Below, piece after piece: positions 7,962 to 15,713 of a stretch of DNA of 22,356 nt; positions within the stretch are counted from its first letter, which is position 1; each line of letters begins with the position of its first letter. Location: NCBI GenBank assembly GCA_019057975.1, contig JAHLWJ010000033.1, positions 1 to 22,356 on the forward strand. The letters are read 5' to 3'. The DNA comes from Promethearchaeota archaeon. Its GTDB lineage: Archaea > Asgardarchaeota > Lokiarchaeia > Sigynarchaeales > SOKP01. The notes under the pieces were generated by a model. The model was not told the origin of the DNA. It saw nothing but the letters and a program-made list of their open reading frames with translations, and did no database searches. The position numbers were made by a program, and so were the translations under genes.

Positions 7962-9725
7962 TTAATGAGAAAAATAACAGAAAAGACAATTCTCTTTTAA
8001 TTCAATAGGATTCACAAAACCAAAACGCTCAAATTGTATAGTTTTATTCATAGGAATTTTTAAAAGGTTTATTTCTCCCAAACCTTTTGATATAGAACCA
8101 TCAGGTCTAACAATCGAAACTTCAATATTCTCATTTTTAGGTAGCCAATGAATTATTGAAAATTGCCTATTAAGTTTCTTACTATGAAAAGAACTATGAA
8201 TTAATTTCTTACTTAAATCAATAGATTTAATCTGAATATTTATTAAATCTTTTAGCCGTATGATTTGGTTTTTTTTCACTTTTTCTGCATCTGAAGATGA
8301 GATTAACAATTTTAATTGATTACTTTTTGCGAGACATTTAATTTTTCTTATCCCTCTTTTTGGATTTGAAGGGTGGAGTAAAGGTTCGGCAATATACTCA
8401 TCAGAAGGAACGTCATTAACTATAACCGATATTGGATCTTCGACAAAAAAGTATCTATCAGAAATAGCATCAATAATATCCTGATTTTTTGAATATAACC
8501 AGTTTACTGAAAAAGTTATTCCTGTTTGAGACATACCGAGATCTAGTAATGTTTTTCTTAGAGCCTCTGGTTTTATCCCTCGTTTCTTGAGAGATTGTAA
8601 ACTCCAGGTTCTTGGATCATCCCATCCTTGGTATATACCCTTCTGGATATTGTTACGAGCATCAGTTTTACTTAACTTCAAGTCTGCAAAATTCATTCTA
8701 CCATAATAGAGTAACTTAGCTTTTTTCCAGCCGAAATGATCCCATATAAATTCTTCAATAATTCCTTCTTTTACTAGATCTATCCCTCTAAGTATGTGAG
8801 TAGCTCCTATTAAATGATCATCAATCGCCCATGAAAATTCGAGCATTGGCCATACTATGTACTTAGTGCCAACTTTAGGATGTTCTGCTTCTGATATTCT
8901 CATAATAATTTGATCTCTTAAAGCAGGATCTTTTTGATCCATCCCGGTTTTTAATCTTACGACAACCTCACCTTCATGATATTGACCCTTGAGCATAGTT
9001 CGCCATTCAGTAAGATTCTTCTCTACTGTGTGTTGTCTATGAGGACAATTCTTTCCCTGTTTTTTATAATTTTCCCTGAATTCATTAGCAGAGCAAAAAC
9101 ATACGTATGCCATATCATCGTTAATTAATTTTTCACAATATTCATAAAAAGTTTCTAAACGGTCACTTTTATAAAGAATCTTAGAATATTTCACATCCAA
9201 CCATTTTAATCCTTCCTGAATCAACTCATATGCTTCTGGTAAAACATACTTTGCCTTAGGGCTATCTCTTAGAGATTTAGGGCTCCCTATCGTATCATCA
9301 TAAAATAATATAAGTTCTCCATCATACTTTTTTACGTATTCATCGTTCAATACAATCATCCGAGCATTACCAATATGTAATGCACCGCTCGGATAAGGAG
9401 CAAGACGCATCACAATTTTTTCATATTTATCAATATCTGGTAATGGAGGTAACTCCTTTTCCTCTTCTGTCTTTGCTTCTTTTTTTTCTAAAGCTTTTGG
9501 ATCAAGTTGTATTAGCTTCTTTTTTTGTTCTTCCAAATTTAGGTTCGTTATTTCCTCTAGAATTTGATCTAGTAAAGGGATAATTTGTTTAGTCTGGGGC
9601 CTTAGATCTTTTCTCTCAGCCATTAGTTTTCCCATAACGGCTTTTTTATTTGGAGTTCCACCAAATTCTACCGCGTTTTTTAAACCATTAATCCAAAGGA
9701 TCTTTGTAATCTCTTTATCTTCCAT
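7962..9725 (-). CDS. gltX: Glutamyl-tRNA synthetase, archaeal type
   Basis: Class I aminoacyl-tRNA synthetase that charges glutamate. From the ATG at 9725 (587 aa): an N-terminal archaeal/eukaryotic-type extension (1-100) ending in a charged lysine/glutamate linker, then the Rossmann catalytic core with the HIGH-type motif HIGN (117-120, context PSGALHIGNAR), a Cys-rich insertion with CFC and CPHR (about 209-228), and KLSK as the KMSKS-equivalent (350-353). The C-terminal third is the beta-barrel anticodon-binding region of the GlnRS/archaeal GluRS branch, not the bacterial helical one. The frame extends eight codons further to a TTG at 9749, but the family N-terminus and the ATG favour 9725; no clear Shine-Dalgarno. 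Archaeal enzymes of this group are usually non-discriminating and also make Glu-tRNA-Gln, which GatDE then amidates; GatDE is not here. Divergent from tRNA-Arg. Confidence 0.96.
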   Translation of the reverse strand: MEDKEITKILWINGLKNAVEFGGTPNKKAVMGKLMAERKDLRPQTKQIIPLLDQILEEITNLNLEEQKKKLIQLDPKALEKKEAKTEEEKELPPLPDIDKYEKIVMRLAPYPSGALHIGNARMIVLNDEYVKKYDGELILFYDDTIGSPKSLRDSPKAKYVLPEAYELIQEGLKWLDVKYSKILYKSDRLETFYEYCEKLINDDMAYVCFCSANEFRENYKKQGKNCPHRQHTVEKNLTEWRTMLKGQYHEGEVVVRLKTGMDQKDPALRDQIIMRISEAEHPKVGTKYIVWPMLEFSWAIDDHLIGATHILRGIDLVKEGIIEEFIWDHFGWKKAKLLYYGRMNFADLKLSKTDARNNIQKGIYQGWDDPRTWSLQSLKKRGIKPEALRKTLLDLGMSQTGITFSVNWLYSKNQDIIDAISDRYFFVEDPISVIVNDVPSDEYIAEPLLHPSNPKRGIRKIKCLAKSNQLKLLISSSDAEKVKKNQIIRLKDLINIQIKSIDLSKKLIHSSFHSKKLNRQFSIIHWLPKNENIEVSIVRPDGSISKGLGEINLLKIPMNKTIQFERFGFVNPIELKENCLFCYFSH

Positions 9726-9856
9726 GAGAACCGAAATTTTAAAAAACAATTATCAGTTTTTTTTAATTCTAATATTATGTTTAACTATAAAGAACGATTA
9801 CATAAGTATTATAGAGAATTATTAATAATTAAGAATTACAGATAGATTCTCATTAT

Positions 9857-9957
9857 GGTCCGGTAGTCCAGCTTGGATAGGGCGCTGGCTTGCGGAGCCA
9901 GATATGTGAAATCTTGTTTCACACTGGAGATCGAGGGTTCAAATCCCCCCCGGACCA
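9857..9957 (+). tRNA. tRNA-Arg (anticodon GCG) with non-canonical intron
   Basis: Acceptor stem GGTCCGG (9857-9863) pairs perfectly with CCGGACC (9950-9956); discriminator A9957. D stem GTCC/GGGC (9866-9869/9880-9883). Anticodon stem CTGGC (9885-9889) pairs with GCCAG (9897-9901) around the loop TTGCGGA, giving GCG at 9892-9894. T stem GAGGG/CCCCC (9933-9937/9945-9949) has one A-C mismatch; its loop is TTCAAAT. Between anticodon stem and T stem there are 31 nt instead of 5, so about 26 nt are an intron; the spliced tRNA is 75 nt. A class II tRNA with a long variable arm is disfavoured because GCG is an arginine anticodon. No encoded CCA. Confidence 0.93.
9904..9929 (+). other. tRNA-Arg intron, ~26 nt, in variable region
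   Basis: A four-pair helix CCAG (9898-9901)/CTGG (9924-9927) is flanked by 3-nt bulges ATA (9902-9904) and AGA (9928-9930), with an inner perfect 7-bp hairpin TGTGAAA (9905-9911)/TTTCACA (9917-9923) and a 5-nt loop. This is a good match to the archaeal BHB splice motif, although the outer helix is poor. Cutting after the second base of each bulge gives 9904-9929. Confidence 0.72.
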
Positions 9958-9983
9958 TTCTCACTCATTTATAGCAGATTAAA

Positions 9984-10754
9984 TTAATCCAAATGTTCCA
10001 AAATTTCAGAAATATTATCAATTCTTATTAATTCTGGTACATCAAGCTCTCTTTCAAAAGGAAATTTATACTTTCTTTCACACAGAATAGTTTGCATACC
10101 AGCTCTATCACCACCTACAACATCAGCATATTCATCTCCACATACTAGGCATTCTGAATTTTCAGTTAATCCCATTTGTTTTAAAGTATAAAAGAAAATT
10201 TCAGGATCCGGTTTTCTTTTACCAAATTCAGCAGAGGTTACGACCGCATCAAAATATTTAAAAAGTTGAAATTTTTTTAGAGAATTTTCAACCATTGTAT
10301 GGCTAGGGTGATTAGATAAAACTGCTAATCTAAGGTTTTCGTATTTAGACAATTTTTCTAAGGTTTCTTTAGTATTAGGAAATGGCTTCCACTCTTCCAT
10401 CTCGAATGAATGATACATTTCTGCTAATTTAAAATATGTTTTCTCATCTAGACGATCAATACTATTTATAAGTTGCTCTTCCCTGAGTGATTCCAGAACG
10501 TGTTGATAAAGCTTAGAAGTTGGAAATTCTTTTTTAGTTTTTCTACCCTCTATCCAATATTGCTCTCGTTTCTTAGAAAATTTCTTTACAAATAATTCAT
10601 CTGATATTTTATCATTCCAAACTTGCTTTTCTTTTAACAATTCAATGGATTTCAATAAACCTTTTTTAAAACATTCATAATATCTCTCTACAGAAGGGTT
10701 ATCAAAATGGAAAAGAGTAAAACCATAGTCAAATATAATTCCTTTAATCGACAT
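9984..10754 (-). CDS. HAD-superfamily hydrolase, 256 aa
   Basis: Haloacid-dehalogenase-type hydrolase, probably a small-molecule phosphatase. Motif I is FDYGFT with nucleophile D9; position +2 is Gly11 rather than the Asp typical of phosphatases, and T13 is kept. A helical cap spans about 20-120. Motif II is VLSNHP (S147), motif III lysine K181 in GKRKPDPEIF, motif IV GDEYADVVGGDRAG with D207 and D211. All motifs except D+2 are intact and the length is normal. FDYGxT variants occur in a recognisable HAD subgroup whose substrates are mostly unknown. ATG start at 10754; divergent from the lysine-rich gene at 10882 across 127 bp, and 26 bp from the 3' end of the convergent tRNA-Arg. Substrate not predictable. 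Confidence 0.9.
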   Translation of the reverse strand: MSIKGIIFDYGFTLFHFDNPSVERYYECFKKGLLKSIELLKEKQVWNDKISDELFVKKFSKKREQYWIEGRKTKKEFPTSKLYQHVLESLREEQLINSIDRLDEKTYFKLAEMYHSFEMEEWKPFPNTKETLEKLSKYENLRLAVLSNHPSHTMVENSLKKFQLFKYFDAVVTSAEFGKRKPDPEIFFYTLKQMGLTENSECLVCGDEYADVVGGDRAGMQTILCERKYKFPFERELDVPELIRIDNISEILEHLD

Positions 10755-10770
10755 TGTGTTAATTATATTA

Positions 10771-10789
10771 AAAATTGATTCTCAATTTT
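10771..10789. repeat. 8-bp inverted repeat in divergent spacer
   Basis: AAAATTGA (10771-10778) and TCAATTTT (10782-10789) with a 3-nt centre lie 17 bp upstream of the HAD start codon, between it and the divergent lysine-rich gene. Possible operator; could be chance in AT-rich DNA. Confidence 0.3.
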
Positions 10790-10881
10790 AATTTATCTAA
10801 ATTCAATTGTAAGTATTGTATCTTTCGTTTCTGTTAAATACTTAATAAAAAACAAATTATTAACATAGAAATTTAATATTA

Positions 10882-11427
10882 ATGAGAAAAGGTATGTCAA
10901 TTGATAAATGGTTCTCTAAGAAAGATTCAAAAGAAGAGGAAAAAAGAAGAGAAAAAGCTTTTAAAAGCCTTTCTGAGGGTGAACTTAAGGAATTAAAAAA
11001 AAAAAAAATTCGAAATATTGTCGAAAAAGAAGATCAAAAATCAGGAAAATCATTAGAGAGTGAAAAATTTATGCAAGATATCCTTGAATTTAAAAAATGG
11101 TTAAACCAGAGAACGTATTTAAAAGGAGATATAGATAAAATTGAAACTTGGATAACAAATTTGTATTCAAGTATTAAATATGAAGCTGAACATAAGTCAA
11201 AGTTAATGAATAGTAATGAAAAGAGGAGTTTAATAGAAGATTACAAAAAAATTCCACCTAAATTTTTAGATGAGAAAACAAGAATTGCTATAAATAAAAA
11301 GATTCATGGAATAAAGAGGACCAATTCAGATAACTATTATTTAAGAAAATTAAAAAGCAATCTTAAGGAAAAACTAAAAGAAGCGGAATATTACGAATCT
11401 TTAAATAAATTAATTAAGATATTATAA
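10882..11427 (+). CDS. Lysine/glutamate-rich hypothetical protein, 181 aa
   Basis: Not recognised. Highly charged, without membrane segments or cysteines. The first 60 residues are dominated by Lys and Glu with coiled-coil character, including a KELKKKKIRN run encoded by 14 consecutive adenines at 10995-11008. The C-terminal half is helical and better mixed, with a proline break (KKIPPKFLDEKTR) near residues 130-142. Start is ATG at 10882; a second ATG at 10894 (M5, before SIDKWFSKK) is a plausible alternative. Net positive charge suggests nucleic-acid or ribosome association, which is inference only. TAA stop. The nucleotidyltransferase begins about 75-85 bp downstream on the same strand, so cotranscription is possible. 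Confidence 0.75.
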   Translation: MRKGMSIDKWFSKKDSKEEEKRREKAFKSLSEGELKELKKKKIRNIVEKEDQKSGKSLESEKFMQDILEFKKWLNQRTYLKGDIDKIETWITNLYSSIKYEAEHKSKLMNSNEKRSLIEDYKKIPPKFLDEKTRIAINKKIHGIKRTNSDNYYLRKLKSNLKEKLKEAEYYESLNKLIKIL

Positions 11428-11513
11428 AATTTTAAAGAAAATTCGAAATACTTTTTATTTTATCGAGTTTTATATTTTCTATAGAAAAAATTAGACTTCT
11501 CTTGAATAAAAAA

Positions 11514-12602
11514 ATGCTTCTGATTTGCCCAATTGCTGGAATAGGACGGAGACTTCAGCCATTTACTTATTCTAAGCCCAAAGCTTTTTTAAAAGTTGCT
11601 GGAAAGCGTTTAATTGATCATGTATTAGATAAGTTGAAGATTTCTTTTCCAAAAGGAACTAATATATGCTTTATTGTTGGCTACAAAAAAAGACAAATAA
11701 CGGAATATCTTAAAAAGAATCATTCAGATTATTTTAATCTCCATTTTTTAGAACAAATACCCCTCGGATATGAAGCAGATACACCCTTTTTTAGTGGTCT
11801 TGGTGATGCAATATTACTAGCAAAGGATTTCACTGAGAATGATGACTGTTTCATATTTCTCAGTGATAGACTTCCTATGGAAGATTATTCACAAATTTTA
11901 TTAAACTTTCATCGGGACATCTGTGATGGCGTAATAAATGTTAAACAAGTGGATAATCCCGAGTATTATGGTGTAATTGAATTAGATGAAAATGAAATTG
12001 TTAAAAATATTGTTGAAAAACCAAAAAAACCTAAGTCTAACTATGCGGTATCTGGAGCATATTTATTTGGAATGAGTATTACACCACGATTATTTGAATT
12101 ACTAGAGGAACAAAACAAAATTCCTTTAGAAAACGGTCAAGAACATACAATTACATCTGTAATTCAGCAACTTATTGAAGAAGGATTCAAGTTTAAAATC
12201 AACGAAATGAAAAGGGAGATTTTAGATTTTGGAAGGCCAGAAAGCCTATTAGCGGGAAATAGACTTTTACTTTCTGAAACTAAAATACAAGATCCTACAT
12301 ATGAAAAATTAATCCAATCAGGAAATATTATTGATTCCAAAATAGTACCTCCAGTATTCCTTGGTAAGGAAATTAAAATAATTGATTCAGTTATAGGGCC
12401 AAATGTATCAATCGGGGATAAAGTTATATTGAAAAAATGCATCTTATCTAATTGTGTTATTGGTGATGGTGCGAACTTGAAAAAAATTATATCTTCAGAG
12501 AGTATTATAGGGGACTATTCAACCTTGGAAGATTTAATAAAGAAGAGTATTACAATTGGAGATTCTTCTTATATCACTACTTCTAATAAGAAATCTATTT
12601 GA
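11514..12602 (+). CDS. Sugar-1-phosphate nucleotidyltransferase with left-handed beta-helix tail
   Basis: NTP-transferase-family enzyme that joins a sugar-1-phosphate to an NTP to make a nucleotide sugar. The N-terminal Rossmann-like domain carries the G-x-G-x-R loop (AGIGRRL, residues 8-14 from the ATG), SKPKAFL with its catalytic/binding lysines, GLGDAILLA for base and sugar binding, and FLSDR where the metal-binding Asp is expected. The last 85 residues have hexapeptide-like repeats (VIGPNVSIGD, CVIGDGANL, SIIGDYSTL) of a left-handed beta-helix, as in archaeal GlmU/RmlA-like enzymes. An in-frame TTG at 11502 would add four residues (MNKK); the ATG is preferred but neither has a Shine-Dalgarno. 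About 362 aa, normal length. Sugar and nucleotide cannot be fixed; a role in glycan or lipid-sugar precursor supply is likely. It converges with the amidase. Confidence 0.88.
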   Translation: MLLICPIAGIGRRLQPFTYSKPKAFLKVAGKRLIDHVLDKLKISFPKGTNICFIVGYKKRQITEYLKKNHSDYFNLHFLEQIPLGYEADTPFFSGLGDAILLAKDFTENDDCFIFLSDRLPMEDYSQILLNFHRDICDGVINVKQVDNPEYYGVIELDENEIVKNIVEKPKKPKSNYAVSGAYLFGMSITPRLFELLEEQNKIPLENGQEHTITSVIQQLIEEGFKFKINEMKREILDFGRPESLLAGNRLLLSETKIQDPTYEKLIQSGNIIDSKIVPPVFLGKEIKIIDSVIGPNVSIGDKVILKKCILSNCVIGDGANLKKIISSESIIGDYSTLEDLIKKSITIGDSSYITTSNKKSI

Positions 12603-12640
12603 TTATTAAAAAAAAGGTAGAAGTTTAGAAAAATTATAAT

Positions 12641-14071
12641 TTATTTAAATTTTGGTCTTTTATCTTGCCAAGGAGCCATTTCCTCAAAAGCTTTCGAAAC
12701 TTGAAGAACAGTTTTTTCGTCATAACGCTTACCGACAATCTGCATTCCAATTGGCAATCCAGAATTAGTCCAACCTGATGGAATTGAAGCAGCCGGTAAG
12801 CCTGTCATGTTAAAAGGGTATGTGTATGTCATCCAAGTCGTAATATTTAATGATTTTTTACCAATTATTGGAAATACCGTCCCTGAGTCTAACCAATCGG
12901 GTTTAAAAGCCGGACATGGAAGGGTCGGAGTAATCAGAATATCATATTCCGTAAAAAATCGGAAAAGCGTCTCATACAGTTGTTTTCTTTTTTCTTTTGC
13001 TTTTCCAATATTCATGGAACTATTATCCAACCCTAATTTTATATTACCAATTAAATCTGGGCTAAGATCCTCAAGTCTATTCTTAAAATCTTTTTGGAAA
13101 TCGTAGGCATAACCTATACTAACTAGGGTCTTGAATGCTGTATCAGGATTTCTTATTTTAATTTTTGCCTCTTCCACATCCCATTCAAATTCCTCGAACA
13201 TTTGAACTCTATCAAGAATATTATTTTTGATCTCATCATCCAAAATCTTACCAAATCCTAAAGTCGTTGAATAACCTATTTTTAATTTTTTAGGTTTTTC
13301 ATTTAAGATTTCTAAATAATCAATATCATCATCGGGGAATGAATTATTATCCGCAGGGTGATGTCCCTTCAAAATATTCAACATTAGAGCTGCATCTTTT
13401 ACAAATCGGACAATTGGTCCATAATGATCCATTGTTATAAAATGTATACCAATACGGGGATAACTTGGAATACGCCCATAGGTAGGTTTTAACCCATAGA
13501 CACCACAACAGCTGCTGGGAACTCTTATTGAACCTCCACCATCAGAACCTAAAGCTAAAGGACCTAAACCGCTGGCAACAGATGAAGCAGCTCCTCCACT
13601 AGAGCCTCCAGAGTTCATCTCTATATTCCATGGATTTTTTGTCTCTCCAAAGATTTTATTGTTAGTAAGTGCGATATGACCAAACTCGGGTGTATTTGTT
13701 TTACCAAGTATAATACATCCTGATTCTATCAACCTTTGAACTGCAATATCATTTTGTTCAGGGATAAAATTTTCATATAATTTCGATCCATGTGTGGTTA
13801 ATATCCCCTTTGTATCCATCAAGTCTTTAATTGAAGTAGGAATTCCATTTAGTAATCCTAATTTCTCGCCTTTTTTTGCGGACTCATCAGCTTTTTTTGC
13901 CATTTCTCTTGCAAGATCGAATGTAGTTGTACAATATGCATTCAATATTGGGTTTATCTTTTCGACTCTTTCTATTATTGTCTCGGTAATTTCAAGAGAA
14001 GTTAATTCTTGGGTTTTAATTTTTTCTGCCATTTCATAAGCAGGCAAAAAGCAAATATCTTCTTTATTCAT
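12641..14071 (-). CDS. Amidase-signature family hydrolase
   Basis: Amidase-signature enzyme hydrolysing a C-N amide bond. The Ser-cisSer-Lys triad is complete: K82 in PTSIKD, S157 in GGSSGG, and nucleophile S181 in GSDGGGSIR, 24 residues after the cis-Ser as in fatty acid amide hydrolase. Length (476 aa) fits a full-size member. The C-terminal region (WMTYTYPFNMTGLPAASIP, GLPIGMQIVG) is typical of general amidases. It is unlikely to be GatA: no GatB/GatC neighbour, and archaea mostly use GatDE for Glu-tRNA-Gln. ATG start at 14071, with a TATA-like box about 50 bp upstream. Convergent with the nucleotidyltransferase across only 38 bp; 142 bp separate it from the ALDH gene, so it probably has its own promoter. 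Physiological substrate unknown. Confidence 0.93.
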   Translation of the reverse strand: MNKEDICFLPAYEMAEKIKTQELTSLEITETIIERVEKINPILNAYCTTTFDLAREMAKKADESAKKGEKLGLLNGIPTSIKDLMDTKGILTTHGSKLYENFIPEQNDIAVQRLIESGCIILGKTNTPEFGHIALTNNKIFGETKNPWNIEMNSGGSSGGAASSVASGLGPLALGSDGGGSIRVPSSCCGVYGLKPTYGRIPSYPRIGIHFITMDHYGPIVRFVKDAALMLNILKGHHPADNNSFPDDDIDYLEILNEKPKKLKIGYSTTLGFGKILDDEIKNNILDRVQMFEEFEWDVEEAKIKIRNPDTAFKTLVSIGYAYDFQKDFKNRLEDLSPDLIGNIKLGLDNSSMNIGKAKEKRKQLYETLFRFFTEYDILITPTLPCPAFKPDWLDSGTVFPIIGKKSLNITTWMTYTYPFNMTGLPAASIPSGWTNSGLPIGMQIVGKRYDEKTVLQVSKAFEEMAPWQDKRPKFK

Positions 14072-14117
14072 TATTCTTTACACTTAAATTATATTAGATT
14101 TAAATCAGTTGAGAAAA

Positions 14118-14125
14118 AATATAAA
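14118..14125 (-). promoter_or_regulatory. Candidate TATA box for amidase
   Basis: On the minus strand, TTTATATT lies 47-54 bases before the ATG at 14071, predicting a leader of about 20-25 nt. Consensus match only. Confidence 0.35.
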
Positions 14126-14213
14126 TCTTGCTTTGTTTGTGATATAAATAAATTAGACGACAACAAAAAAATGTAAATGTAATTGAGAGTTTAAAAGATT
14201 TGATTGAAATAGT

Positions 14214-15713
14214 CTAGGAATTAAATAGTTGTTTTGACATATTTGCTGAACCATCATATATTATCTTGGTTTGAACCATTTCTTGGGGGTAATACTTTAT
14301 CCCAGGAGGATAAGAACTATCTTTCCAGCCTCCTAATGCCGTGCTAATATTAGCTTGCATAGGTTCTGAATTTATATATAAACTTCCTGCTTGTAATTCG
14401 ATAGAAAACTTTTCTACATGTTCAGGTGGAGTATATACAACAGCTCTCATACCATAATTGGAATGATTCGCAAGAAAAATAGCATCTTCAAGACTGTTTG
14501 CTTTCGTAATACTTCTAACTGGTCCAAAAGCTTCTTCACGCCATAAGAATGGAGCTTTATCAAAATCAAGTATGTTTTCTCTCGGAATTTCTACCAATGT
14601 TGGTTTGTAAAATAGTCCATAACTTTTTCCTGTGTCAATCTTTTCAGCACCACATAGAATTCTTACACCTTTATGTTCTTTCGCTTCATTAACCATTACT
14701 TCCATCATCATTAAAATTCGTCTAGAACCAAGAGGTCCTAAGTCAGTTTCAGGATCCTTAGGATCACCCATCTTCAATTTTTCGATCTCTCTTTGTAGTA
14801 ATTCAATATAATCATCATAGATATCCTCATGTACTATTATTCTTTTCATTGAAAAGCATTGTTGTCCTGAATTTGTATATGAAGCGATTATATTCCATTT
14901 AGCTACTAACTCTAAATTGACACCAGGCATAACTATTCCAGCATCATTGCCTGCACATTCAAATACAAAATTTTTAAAAGGTTGAGTTATCATATTAACG
15001 CCTAGGTATTTACGAATATTCTTTTTTAAAAAATCTGCATAATCAATTAAGATTTGCTTAGCAGTATGCGACGCCGCTACACAAATAATGTTTTTAACTA
15101 ATTTTGATTCAATAAATACTTTTGTAGCAAAATCACCTGGACTAATAACTAAATCATAAGCACCATTAAAAGGGAAATCGCTTTCTTTAATTCGATCTAT
15201 GCAATATTTCATCGTTAATGGACATGCAGTAGAAGGTTTAATTATAGCAGGGTTTCCAGTTAAAAAACTCGCCCCCCAAAAATACATAGGTAAACTCATT
15301 GGAGTGTTCCGGGGAGTTATTCCAACAGTCAATCCCATTGGTTGCTTTTTTATTATAGATACTTTATTTGTATCAAGATCTGGAACAGTTTCATCATTGA
15401 GAGGAAAGATTCCACTTTCAAGTAACCAATCAATATTATTATATGCTTTTGTTATCATCTGGAATTCCCATTCAGAATATTTAATGGGAAGCCCTCCTTC
15501 TCTAACTATTATATTTTTAATTTTTTCCTTGTCTTTAATTAAAACTTTTGCGATATCTTTTATAGTATCAAGTCTTTCATCGAGAGTTGTATTTAATAGC
15601 TTATATTCCCATTTTGCTGTTCTCTTTATCTTTTCCTTTATTGTTTCCTCTGTGTCGGCTTCAAGAGAATCTATTAATTCTCCAGTATACTTATCTAAAA
15701 TGTCTAATTTCAT
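14214..15713 (-). CDS. Aldehyde dehydrogenase family protein
   Basis: NAD(P)-dependent aldehyde dehydrogenase superfamily, oxidising an aldehyde to an acid or, in some members, an acyl-CoA. Catalytic residues are all present: N136 (TPRNTP), K159 (IIKPS), general base E252, nucleophile C286 in NSGQQC exactly 34 residues later as in classical ALDHs, and E394 in EEAFGPV. Odd point: the cofactor loop normally reading FTGSTEVG is CVAASHTAKQ (211-220), so cofactor contacts must differ. Length 499 aa is normal. The ATG start overlaps the stop of the upstream SDR gene by four bases (ATGA), implying translational coupling and a shared pathway, for instance sequential alcohol/aldehyde steps. Substrate not assignable. 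No motif points to a CoA-acylating reaction. Confidence 0.92.
   Translation of the reverse strand: MKLDILDKYTGELIDSLEADTEETIKEKIKRTAKWEYKLLNTTLDERLDTIKDIAKVLIKDKEKIKNIIVREGGLPIKYSEWEFQMITKAYNNIDWLLESGIFPLNDETVPDLDTNKVSIIKKQPMGLTVGITPRNTPMSLPMYFWGASFLTGNPAIIKPSTACPLTMKYCIDRIKESDFPFNGAYDLVISPGDFATKVFIESKLVKNIICVAASHTAKQILIDYADFLKKNIRKYLGVNMITQPFKNFVFECAGNDAGIVMPGVNLELVAKWNIIASYTNSGQQCFSMKRIIVHEDIYDDYIELLQREIEKLKMGDPKDPETDLGPLGSRRILMMMEVMVNEAKEHKGVRILCGAEKIDTGKSYGLFYKPTLVEIPRENILDFDKAPFLWREEAFGPVRSITKANSLEDAIFLANHSNYGMRAVVYTPPEHVEKFSIELQAGSLYINSEPMQANISTALGGWKDSSYPPGIKYYPQEMVQTKIIYDGSANMSKQLFNS

Noticed and set aside
9857..9957. Reading the second tRNA as a class II tRNA (Leu/Ser) with long variable arm
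   Set aside because: The anticodon loop gives GCG (Arg), and the extra segment fits a BHB intron better than a variable arm, since its pairing uses the anticodon stem's 3' strand.
12164..14039. Short frames opposite the nucleotidyltransferase and amidase genes
   Set aside because: Antisense to conserved enzymes; composition is that of complementary-strand translation with no motifs or ribosome sites.
12641..14071. Annotating the amidase as GatA of the tRNA amidotransferase
   Set aside because: No GatB or GatC nearby, archaeal GluRS usually pairs with GatDE, and the C-terminal half looks like a general amidase.
1486..14231. Similar C-terminal endings (LFNS) of the acyl-CoA synthetase and the aldehyde dehydrogenase
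   Set aside because: Only four to five residues are shared and the proteins are unrelated; most likely coincidence.
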